A stretch of DNA of 5,401 nt from Candidatus Martarchaeota archaeon (GTDB lineage Archaea; Micrarchaeota; Micrarchaeia; Micrarchaeales; CABMGC01), in NCBI GenBank assembly GCA_023487825.1, contig JAMDBP010000025.1:1-5401 (forward strand), read 5' to 3'. A program made the translations under genes and the position numbers. The notes beneath the pieces were generated by a model. That model was given only the letters and a program-made list of their open reading frames with translations. It ran no database searches and had not been told where the DNA came from. Of this stretch, positions 1 through 5,391 are shown one piece after another; positions within the stretch are counted from its first letter, which is position 1, and each line of letters opens with the position of its first letter.

Positions 1-5
1 TAAAG

Positions 6-152
6 ATGACTGAATCGGGACTGCTGAAGTTCTTCAGGAAGAAGAAGGCCGTAAAGCTCAGAAGAATTGCAAGCAGAAGGACAAGCAGGATAAAAGTTAT
101 AGAAAAGAAAAGATCCGCTTATCGAAGCATAATTTCAAGCATGTCAAGATAG
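6..152 (+). CDS. Small, highly basic protein or C-terminal end of an upstream gene
   Basis: An open frame starts at an ATG at 6 and ends with TAG at 150-152, encoding 48 residues. The frame stays open to the left edge, so this may be only the tail of a longer protein. Alternatively the TAA at 1-3 could end a preceding gene, with this ATG two bases later. The product is about 40% Lys plus Arg, with clusters such as RKKK, KLRR and SRRTSR, and it has no membrane segment or cysteine. Such composition suits a nucleic-acid-binding tail or a ribosome-associated protein, but I do not recognise a family. It converges on the propeller gene, with 25 bp between the two stop codons. The frame could be real and coding, but at this length chance cannot be excluded. 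Confidence 0.45.
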   Translation: MTESGLLKFFRKKKAVKLRRIASRRTSRIKVIEKKRSAYRSIISSMSR

Positions 153-160
153 GCAGAGCA

Positions 161-177
161 AGACCTTTTAAAAAAGT
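161..177. terminator. Possible bidirectional T-run terminator between convergent genes
   Basis: The gap between the two convergent stops holds AGAC-CTTTT-AAAAAA-GTCT, an imperfect inverted repeat. It presents T6 on the minus strand (170-175), two bases past the propeller stop codon, and T4 on the plus strand (166-169). Archaeal RNA polymerase commonly terminates at oligo-T without needing a strong hairpin, so the minus-strand run is the more convincing of the two. This is inferred from sequence alone. Confidence 0.4.
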
Positions 178-1503
178 CTAATTGTAAGACCCTGGATTTA
201 TTATAACCACATTGTTAGACCCGCTATTTGTAACATATACAAAAGAGCCGCTATGCGCAAATGCTATTCCTGTCGGGATATTGAAACCATTTTTAAGCGT
301 ATCAACGACTTTGCTGGTTGTTGTATCCACTATAAATACCTCATTCGTTCCAGTATTTGCTACATAAAGATACTTGCCATCTGGAGATATGGCGTCTCCA
401 GAAGGGTATAGAAAGTCCTTATATGTTATGCTACCTGAGATGTCTTTATTTGCAGTATTTATGAGTAATACATTATTTCCATAATAGTTTACCAGGTAAA
501 CATACGCCCCGTTAGGAGACATGGCCAATCCCCCAAGATCTATCTGGACAGCAATATTTGTCGTAGTTATCTGGTTTGTTGCAGTATCAACCGTTATTAC
601 ATTCGCAGTGCCACCAACCCATGCTGTGGAACCCGAAGGCGAGATGGTCATACCTTCAGGATCTCCTGCATTATAACCTACTGTTGAAAAGCTGCCTGTT
701 ACTGTGTTGGTCGCAGTATCTATTCTATCTATATTCGGGTAACCTCCAAAATACATATTTCCGACATAAGCGTATGTACCTGTAGGTGATATTGCTACAG
801 AAGCAGGTTGTTCAAAACTACCGCTTATTGAGCCTGTTACTGTATTTGTTACTGTGTTTATTATTACTACATTGCTGCTTCCTTCGTTCGTCACATATGC
901 ATATGTACTTGATGGAGATATTGAGACTCCTGAAGGGTTTGAAATGCCTGCAGTTATAGCTCCGACAACGTTAGCATCTACTGTGTTATTCTCATATCCT
1001 ATACTCAGATGGTTCGAAACGAATGTGGAGAAGAAACCTGTATAAGTAACGTTCTGATATTCGCATGCTTTTATAGTGACGTTGTATAAAGGAGAGTTGC
1101 AATATTCGCCATTTATAACGTATGAACCAACTATCTGTTGTCCATCTCTGGTTATGGAATTAATCCCTACAATGCAATTTATACGAGATGCAGGATCTGC
1201 AACAGAAGGATTGCAAGTTCCTGTGTAAATCGAATTGCTTACAACTACATTTATGCCTATTACGTTTACAGGAGCGCTCTGTTCGCTGTCAAGTGCTATG
1301 TATATAAGAGAATTCTTTGCAACGGAATTATATACTGCCTGCGCGCTACCACAATAGAATCCGGAGTAGCCGTTGCACTGAGAAGTCTGTATCGAATCCT
1401 GTGCTGAAAATGCAAACAATACTATCAGTGCTATGAAAAGCGATGCTATTATCAGCATAAACCCGTATACTGATATGAACTCTATAGCAGATTGCCCTTT
1501 CAT
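178..1503 (-). CDS. Pilin-like-anchored surface protein with YVTN beta-propeller
   Basis: This gene encodes a predicted cell-surface protein of 441 residues from the ATG at 1503. An in-frame GTG at 1518 would add five residues. The ATG is preferred because it gives M-K-G|QSAIEF, the class III signal cut between G3 and Q4 by a prepilin/preflagellin-type peptidase, followed by a hydrophobic helix (about residues 13-33). Residues about 36-170 form a spacer domain with six cysteines (43, 51, 97, 110, 135, 147), possibly three disulfides, and three N-glycosylation sequons. From about residue 190 to the end come six repeats of roughly 42-49 residues with ISPxGxYxYVxN and VIxxDTxTNxV signatures, the YVTN type of beta-propeller. 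The last repeat ends after its third strand, and residues about 174-188 resemble the missing strand, so the ring probably closes N- to C-terminally. It likely sits on the outer surface, binding a partner or glycan. The propeller and signal are clear; the function is unknown. Confidence 0.88.
   Translation of the reverse strand: MKGQSAIEFISVYGFMLIIASLFIALIVLFAFSAQDSIQTSQCNGYSGFYCGSAQAVYNSVAKNSLIYIALDSEQSAPVNVIGINVVVSNSIYTGTCNPSVADPASRINCIVGINSITRDGQQIVGSYVINGEYCNSPLYNVTIKACEYQNVTYTGFFSTFVSNHLSIGYENNTVDANVVGAITAGISNPSGVSISPSSTYAYVTNEGSSNVVIINTVTNTVTGSISGSFEQPASVAISPTGTYAYVGNMYFGGYPNIDRIDTATNTVTGSFSTVGYNAGDPEGMTISPSGSTAWVGGTANVITVDTATNQITTTNIAVQIDLGGLAMSPNGAYVYLVNYYGNNVLLINTANKDISGSITYKDFLYPSGDAISPDGKYLYVANTGTNEVFIVDTTTSKVVDTLKNGFNIPTGIAFAHSGSFVYVTNSGSNNVVIINPGSYN
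181..936 (-). repeat. Six tandem YVTN propeller-blade repeats (coding)
   Basis: Counting from the propeller protein's C-terminal half, repeats begin near 936, 807, 660, 534, 405 and 276 on the minus strand. The first five are 43, 49, 42, 43 and 43 residues long, and the last is 32 because it lacks its final strand. Each starts with a P/G-x-x-hydrophobic-x-(S)-P-x-G pattern and carries a YVxN-like strand. Repeat 3 is degenerate (AWVGG replaces YVTN). At the DNA level, blades 1 and 2 share an exact 12-bp segment (694-705 and 832-843) encoding part of TNTVTGS. Other copies have diverged, so this is old duplication and not a recent expansion. Confidence 0.85.
1477..1500 (-). other. Class III (pilin/archaellin-like) signal-peptide processing site
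   Basis: These codons encode K-G-Q-S-A-I-E-F, ahead of a long hydrophobic stretch. The Lys-Gly before the cut, Gln at +1 and Glu at about +5 match the archaeal class III signal processed by a FlaK/PibD/EppA-type peptidase on the cytoplasmic side. In that family the hydrophobic helix stays on the mature protein and drives filament assembly or membrane anchoring. The cut would fall between the codons at 1495-1497 (Gly) and 1492-1494 (Gln). Confidence 0.8.
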
Positions 1504-1518
1504 CTCACTACCGCACAC

Positions 1519-1532
1519 TTATTAATTAATAA
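1519..1532. promoter_or_regulatory. 14-bp perfect AT palindrome in the divergent promoter region
   Basis: TTATTAA-TTAATAA reads identically on both strands and lies immediately upstream of the GTG/ATG starts of the propeller gene. Its centre is about 22 bases from the ATG at 1503, roughly where a TATA box for a leaderless or near-leaderless transcript would sit. It could equally be a dimeric regulator site, or the AT-rich background of a promoter. The palindrome is certain; the role is inference. Confidence 0.5.
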
Positions 1533-1538
1533 TAACAG

Positions 1539-1547
1539 TTTATATTA
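1539..1547 (+). promoter_or_regulatory. TATA box of rsmA (leaderless promoter)
   Basis: TTTATATTA is centred 25 bases before the A of the rsmA start codon, the usual archaeal TATA-to-start-site distance. The transcript should therefore begin at or next to the ATG at 1568. No Shine-Dalgarno-like purine run precedes the ATG, only GGTTTTTAG. The reverse complement, TAATATAAA, could serve the propeller gene as an alternative minus-strand TATA element with a start near 1517. Confidence 0.65.
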
Positions 1548-1567
1548 CTGCTTTAATCGGTTTTTAG

Positions 1568-2365
1568 ATGCTAGGTCCAAGGCCAAAAAAGAAACTCGGG
1601 CAGGTGTTCCTTGTGAATGAACACATAGCTGAGGTAGAGGCTGTCCATGCCGAAGGCAAGAATGTAATAGAGCTAGGACCAGGAAGAGGAATACTGACCA
1701 AGAAGCTGTGTGAAAAGGCAAAGTTCGTACTTGCAGTAGAGAAAGACGAGACCTTATACAAAATACTAAACGCAACAATGAGGAACAAAAACCTTGAACT
1801 GATAAACGAGGATTTCTTCAGACTCGGTAACGGTATGCTGGAAAAATACAAAATAGATATAATGATTGCAAACGTACCTTACAATCTCTCCAGCAAAGTC
1901 ATAGAGTTCCTTATAGAGAACAGGCTTCAGGCGATTCTGTGCCTGCAGAAAGAGTTCGTAGAGCATATGCTTGCAGAGCCTGGCACAAAGGATTACTCGC
2001 GGCTTAGTGTAATGTCACACCTGTGCGTTCGGGTTACAAAAATACTGGACGTAAAGAAGGGTAACTTCACTCCCATACCAAGAGTCGATTCTGCAGTAAT
2101 ATATATAAAGCCATTAAAGAGTGAGATAACCAAGGAAGAATCACATATCATAAACCTGCTGATGCAGCACAAGAAGAAAAGATTGCGAAATGCATTAATA
2201 GACTCAAGGCATTCCCTGGGGATTACCAAAGATGACGCATCAAGAATGTCAGAAAAACTGAGGAATAACGAATCGAGGCTCTTTGCAATGAGTCCTGAAG
2301 AGATATTATCAACTGCAAGGGAGATAATCCTGCTTCTCAGCCAAAAGAGTAGTAAGGTTCAGTAG
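1568..2365 (+). CDS. rsmA: 16S rRNA N6,N6-dimethyladenosine transferase (KsgA/Dim1 family)
   Basis: RsmA uses S-adenosylmethionine to dimethylate two adjacent adenosines in the 3'-terminal helix of 16S rRNA during late small-subunit assembly in the cytoplasm. The 265 residues match the family's usual 260-280. Visible landmarks are the N-terminal KKLGQVFL (residues 8-15), the SAM-binding ELGPGRG (35-41), the ribose-binding acidic residue in AVEKD (E58), NEDF (80-83), catalytic motif IV NVPYNLSS (102-109), QKEF (127-130), DYSRLSV (142-148), PIPRVDSAV (169-177) and the C-terminal KKKRLRNAL (202-210). The linker between the GQxFL motif and the SAM motif is about three residues shorter than in the E. 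coli and Methanocaldococcus proteins as I recall them. The start is secure, because an in-frame TAG lies directly before the ATG and the conserved N-terminus follows it. It is transcribed divergently from the propeller gene, and its last 29 bp overlap the end of the opposing hydrolase gene. Confidence 0.96.
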   Translation: MLGPRPKKKLGQVFLVNEHIAEVEAVHAEGKNVIELGPGRGILTKKLCEKAKFVLAVEKDETLYKILNATMRNKNLELINEDFFRLGNGMLEKYKIDIMIANVPYNLSSKVIEFLIENRLQAILCLQKEFVEHMLAEPGTKDYSRLSVMSHLCVRVTKILDVKKGNFTPIPRVDSAVIYIKPLKSEITKEESHIINLLMQHKKKRLRNALIDSRHSLGITKDDASRMSEKLRNNESRLFAMSPEEILSTAREIILLLSQKSSKVQ

Positions 2366-2996
2366 CTTCTTTCAGCAGCACGCTGTTCTTCACGTTCTTA
2401 AGGAATCTCTGCTCGGCTTCAGCCGCCTTTTCCCTTCCAAGTACTGCTTTGTAGTGCATAGGTATGAACGTCTTTGCCTTTATCCTCTTAGCTGCTTCTA
2501 TAGCCTGGTCCACATCCATCGTGTATGTCCCTCCTATCGGCAGCAGGGCAACATCAACATTAAGAGTATCCATCTCCTTTACGTGGTCGGTATCCCCAGG
2601 ATGGAAGATCTTAATCCCATTGGCCTCTATTATGTAGCTTACCCATCCGTTTGACCTTGGATGGAACTGCATGCGTTCTTTCTGGTTATTGTAAGCAGGA
2701 AGGGTTGAGAATCGTATCCCATTTGAAGAGTAGCTATTTAATGGCTCAACACCTGATACTTTGCCTACTTTCACTTCATGCATCGAATCCTTAGGCACAA
2801 ATATCTCCGTATCTTCATTTGCTATCTTATTTATCTCCTCTACGCTGAAGTGGTCGAAATGTGGATGCGTGACCAGTATTGTATCAGCATGCTCAGTGAA
2901 AGAACCGAGCCTGAAAGGATCCACATACACTAACTTGCTACCTGCCCTTATGGCAAAAGAGGCATGACCCAGCCATATTATATTATCAAATTCCAT
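2337..2996 (-). CDS. Metallo-beta-lactamase-fold hydrolase, UPF0173/UlaG-like
   Basis: This is a 219-residue cytoplasmic protein, full length for the compact MBL-fold hydrolases related to UlaG and UPF0173. Metal-site motifs are present: T-H-P-H-F-D-H (H44, H46, D48, H49), HPGDTD (132-137, with D135 the likely bridging ligand) and PMHY (H181). The stretches WLGHASF (8-14), AYNN..FHP (101-113) and LLPIGGTYTMD (151-161) are typical of the family. The active site therefore looks intact for two metals, probably zinc or manganese. The substrate cannot be read from sequence: UlaG acts on a lactone, while most UPF0173 members are uncharacterised. The start is supported because the family's first beta strand begins at residue 5 and an AGGT element (3003-3006) precedes the ATG. 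The gene lies 40 bp downstream of gltX on the same strand, so read-through is possible, and it overlaps rsmA tail to tail. Confidence 0.92.
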   Translation of the reverse strand: MEFDNIIWLGHASFAIRAGSKLVYVDPFRLGSFTEHADTILVTHPHFDHFSVEEINKIANEDTEIFVPKDSMHEVKVGKVSGVEPLNSYSSNGIRFSTLPAYNNQKERMQFHPRSNGWVSYIIEANGIKIFHPGDTDHVKEMDTLNVDVALLPIGGTYTMDVDQAIEAAKRIKAKTFIPMHYKAVLGREKAAEAEQRFLKNVKNSVLLKEATEPYYSFG

Positions 2997-3002
2997 ACTG
3001 TT

Positions 3003-3006
3003 ACCT
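3003..3006 (-). promoter_or_regulatory. Ribosome binding site of the MBL hydrolase
   Basis: On the minus strand AAAAGGTAACAGT precedes the ATG at 2996. The AGGT is complementary to part of the archaeal 16S anti-Shine-Dalgarno sequence and sits six bases before the start. This supports a transcript with a short leader, unlike rsmA. Confidence 0.45.
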
Positions 3007-3020
3007 TTTCACTCAAGACT

Positions 3021-3025
3021 AAAAA
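3021..3025 (-). terminator. Possible oligo-T terminator after gltX
   Basis: The minus strand reads GGTTTTTAG, with T5 beginning 11 bases past the gltX stop. Short T-runs of this kind can end archaeal transcripts, but five Ts is weak. The same segment lies inside the presumed promoter region of the hydrolase, so partial read-through is as likely as full termination. Confidence 0.3.
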
Positions 3026-3034
3026 CCTTTACTG

Positions 3035-3042
3035 AATTATAA
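3035..3042 (-). promoter_or_regulatory. Candidate TATA box of the MBL hydrolase, overlapping the gltX stop
   Basis: TTATAATT on the minus strand spans the gltX TAA codon (3037-3039). A start site about 25 bases downstream would fall near 3013, giving a leader of about 17 bases that contains the AGGT element. This would let the hydrolase be expressed separately from gltX. It is short and AT-only, so chance is possible. Confidence 0.4.
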
Positions 3043-4746
3043 GGAAAAGAAGGTCTTTTCCTTAGCATCAAACTTGAAGAAGCCTATCCTCTCGAACTGC
3101 ACCGTATCATTGTCCTTAAGCCCTGATGCATAGCTCTCGGCATATCCGTTCACCTTCATCATGCTGTTCCTATTGAATTCATCATTCTTGAGCAGATCCC
3201 CTATTAAAGTTAGTTCTGACTGCATGAAATTGCCATCGGAAACCCACTGAATTATAAGTGCATCAATCTTATCCGTCCCTTTGTACTCTCCCTTTATCAG
3301 ATCATCATTTACCTCTGTTATCTTTATGTTGAAGGCCCCTTTAAGTCTAGCCATATCTCCGGCTTTAAGTGCATCAGCATCATTACCATCTATGTAATAA
3401 ACGCTGCCGCATCTATACTCCCTGTAACCTATATCAATATTGGGATGCAGTGGAAGTTTAACATCAATCTTATCTATGCCTGCAACCTCGAGCCTAATCG
3501 GTTCCCTTACAAAGAAAAGCCGCTTTGAACTATCATCAATAATCCTTCTGTTTAACGCAAGGAGCTCCTCCATGCTTGACCTGCTCTCAGACTTGCTCAT
3601 TCCTGACCTAAGGACAAAATCACGTATGGCTTCAGGCCTTATCCCTCTCTTGCGCAGAGCAGAGATGGTTACGAGCCTTGGATCATCATATCCGGAGACA
3701 AATCCATCATCAATGAGCTTATTGGTATTCCTCTTGCTTGTCATATTGTTGATTATCTCGAACCTTGAGAACTCTATTATCCTCGGCTTCCTCATCTCAA
3801 GAAGGTCCAATAGCTTATAGTAGAGCTCATCCCTCAACTCATACTCCTTGCTCCTTGCAGCATGCGTTACCCCTTTAATAGAATCAATTATCGGAGTGTT
3901 GAAGTCATAGGAGGGCCAGGCGACATACTTGTCTCCCTGCCTGTAATGCAGATCCTTCTTTATCCTGAACAGCACCGGGTCTCTCATAACAGTGTTAAGC
4001 GCCTGCATATCTCCCTTGAACCTTAGTGAGACCTGATTCTCATCATACTCTCCCTTTATCATATTCTTCCAGAAGGAGAGGTTCGCATCCTCTGTCTGAT
4101 TCCTGTGCCCGCACCCTTTGCCCTCGCTTCTCTTCTCCCCAATAGTGTCAGCATTGCAGAAGCAGACATATGCATGGCCTTTCTTTATCAGCTTTTCCGC
4201 ACACTTGTATTCATACTCTATGTTGTCGCTTGCGTAATACTCATCAGAGAAGGAGAGCCCTAGCCATTTTGAATCCTTCTTCAAAGCATCAACAAACTCC
4301 TGCCTCTCCTTTGCAGGGTTTGTATCATCAAAATAAAGGCTTACGCTGCCCTTGTATATTCTTGCAAGCTCCATCTCTATGAAGGCGGCTTTTGCATGAC
4401 CTATGTGCATATAGCCGCTGGGTTCAGGCGCAAACCTTGTCTTGAAATTCCCCTCTACCGCTCCATCCACATAAAAGCTGTGCGATGCGCTCTTTGCAGC
4501 TTTCTCAGAATGTTCCTTCTCAAACTCTTCCTCATATTCGGAATAAGCTTTCTGCAGCGCACCTTTGTCCATCGCGTTTATCTCCTTAACTACAGAAGCT
4601 ACCTGCATTGCAAGTGACTTCATATCGTTCTTTAGCGAAGGGTCAAGTGAGATGACCTTGGCAAGCACCGTTGACTCACGTGCGCTTCCATGCTCCATTG
4701 CATTCTTTACAGCATATTTCCTTATGGCGCTTGATAAATTATCCAT
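3037..4746 (-). CDS. gltX: Glutamyl-tRNA synthetase, archaeal type
   Basis: GluRS charges tRNA-Glu using ATP. In archaea the enzyme is usually non-discriminating and also makes Glu-tRNA-Gln for the amidotransferase GatDE. The 569-residue product begins with the helical N-terminal domain of archaeal GluRS (about 1-90), then FAPEPSGYMHIGHAKAA with the class I HIGH motif (114-117), and DDTNP (140-144). A C-x-C plus C-x-H set (C195, C197, C212, H214) probably binds zinc. GVTHAARSKEYE follows (292-303), then a KMSKS-equivalent TSKRN (336-340), DDGFVSGYDDPRL (346-358) and a GlnRS-like beta-barrel anticodon-binding region to the end. The start is set at the ATG at 4746, not the in-frame ATG at 4776. 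It follows a GGGAG element and leaves one base after the stop of the upstream gene, while the ten extra residues would be unlike the family. It probably forms an operon with the upstream secreted-protein gene. Confidence 0.96.
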   Translation of the reverse strand: MDNLSSAIRKYAVKNAMEHGSARESTVLAKVISLDPSLKNDMKSLAMQVASVVKEINAMDKGALQKAYSEYEEEFEKEHSEKAAKSASHSFYVDGAVEGNFKTRFAPEPSGYMHIGHAKAAFIEMELARIYKGSVSLYFDDTNPAKERQEFVDALKKDSKWLGLSFSDEYYASDNIEYEYKCAEKLIKKGHAYVCFCNADTIGEKRSEGKGCGHRNQTEDANLSFWKNMIKGEYDENQVSLRFKGDMQALNTVMRDPVLFRIKKDLHYRQGDKYVAWPSYDFNTPIIDSIKGVTHAARSKEYELRDELYYKLLDLLEMRKPRIIEFSRFEIINNMTSKRNTNKLIDDGFVSGYDDPRLVTISALRKRGIRPEAIRDFVLRSGMSKSESRSSMEELLALNRRIIDDSSKRLFFVREPIRLEVAGIDKIDVKLPLHPNIDIGYREYRCGSVYYIDGNDADALKAGDMARLKGAFNIKITEVNDDLIKGEYKGTDKIDALIIQWVSDGNFMQSELTLIGDLLKNDEFNRNSMMKVNGYAESYASGLKDNDTVQFERIGFFKFDAKEKTFFSL

Positions 4747-4747
4747 C

Positions 4748-5353
4748 TTACTCCCTGGTGATTGAAGGGCTGCCATATACAGTTCCGTTAGCAGTTACAA
4801 GTGCAGCTACCCTTAGCGGAATCGAAGAAGGCATCGACTGGTTCAGCTTCAGGCTGATCTGCTGCAAAGCAACGCTGTAAGGCACATTTGCAGTTATGCT
4901 CTGCCCCTGGATATCCATCTGTATGAGGCCCGGAAGCTCCACAGTAGCGGTTGTGCTGAATACTGTGCAGTTCGTACTGTTAGAGTTAAGCTTTGCATAG
5001 ATGTAATCATATATGCTCTTGGAATTCATATTCTGCGGGCCTATCTGGAAGTTATTTCCAGAGGATGAATACGTCAGCACCGAACCGTTGTTCTCCAGCT
5101 GCGTGGCAAGTGCATTTATCCTATCAACTGTCTGATTCTGCAGGTTTCCCTTGCAGCTTACGTTAACAAATAAGGTATTGTTGTATCCTGTTATGGCTGC
5201 GTTTGTGCTTCCTACTGCATAATAAGTAGCTACAGTGCTGGAGGTGCTTGTCGTATTACTAGAGCTGTTGCTCGAGAAAGCGGCATACGATGTCAAGAAT
5301 ATGGCCGCTACGAAGAGCGCTCCTAAGAATTCAATCATCTTTTTCCTGTCCAT
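4748..5353 (-). CDS. Hypothetical secreted or membrane-anchored Ser/Thr/Asn-rich protein
   Basis: I do not recognise the family of this 201-residue protein. Residues 1-5 are charged (MDRKK) and residues about 7-26 form a hydrophobic helix, so it is either exported or anchored by its N-terminus with the rest outside. Residues 27-40 are a Ser/Thr/Asn linker typical of a glycosylated stalk. The remaining 160 residues look like a mixed alpha/beta globular domain, with two cysteines (C67, C129) that could form one disulfide. Ten N-x-S/T sequons are present (N29, N33, N58, N64, N73, N89, N125, N128, N171, N189). Residues about 60-170 alternate strand-like and helix-like segments, but no catalytic motif is visible. 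It ends one base before the gltX start and is probably the first gene of that operon. The start is the first ATG after a good TATA element. Coding status is confident, function unknown. Confidence 0.82.
   Translation of the reverse strand: MDRKKMIEFLGALFVAAIFLTSYAAFSSNSSSNTTSTSSTVATYYAVGSTNAAITGYNNTLFVNVSCKGNLQNQTVDRINALATQLENNGSVLTYSSSGNNFQIGPQNMNSKSIYDYIYAKLNSNSTNCTVFSTTATVELPGLIQMDIQGQSITANVPYSVALQQISLKLNQSMPSSIPLRVAALVTANGTVYGSPSITRE
4751..4755 (-). promoter_or_regulatory. Shine-Dalgarno element of gltX inside the upstream gene
   Basis: Minus-strand GGGAG lies four bases before the ATG at 4746, within the last codons of the upstream gene, and the junction reads GGGAG-TAA-G-ATG. This decides the gltX start and implies translational coupling, in which ribosomes finishing the secreted-protein gene reinitiate on gltX. 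Confidence 0.6.
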
Positions 5354-5380
5354 GTAATCTATTGCATATTATGCCAATAC

Positions 5381-5391
5381 CTTTTAAATAT
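5381..5391 (-). promoter_or_regulatory. TATA box of the secreted-protein/gltX operon
   Basis: The minus strand reads ATATTTAAAAG, centred about 33 bases before the ATG at 5353. A start site near 5361 would leave a leader of about nine bases. No Shine-Dalgarno-like element is seen between it and the ATG. Between box and gene lies an 11-bp near-palindrome, GCATA-A-TATGC (5364-5374), which overlaps the expected start-site region. Confidence 0.5.

Noticed and set aside
187..936. Tandem DNA repeat or CRISPR-like array
   Set aside because: The periodicity is about 130 bp, follows codon triplets and matches protein propeller blades. Units are diverged, and there are no identical short repeats with unique spacers.
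854..1045. Plus-strand 63-residue frame opposite the propeller gene
   Set aside because: It lies wholly antisense to clear propeller/spacer coding sequence, and its apparent sense is a by-product of the repeat codons. It has no promoter or ribosome site of its own.
1564..1851. Minus-strand 95-residue frame opposite rsmA
   Set aside because: It is antisense to the SAM-binding region of rsmA, Ser/Phe-rich in the manner of shadow frames, and has no start signals.
3440..3820. Plus-strand 126-residue frame opposite gltX
   Set aside because: It is antisense to the well-conserved catalytic and anticodon-binding regions of GluRS. Its Leu/Ser-rich composition is typical of a reverse-strand shadow.
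4747..4776. Extended gltX start at 4776 overlapping the upstream gene
   Set aside because: The ten extra residues do not resemble archaeal GluRS N-termini, while the ATG at 4746 has a GGGAG element and a natural one-base junction.
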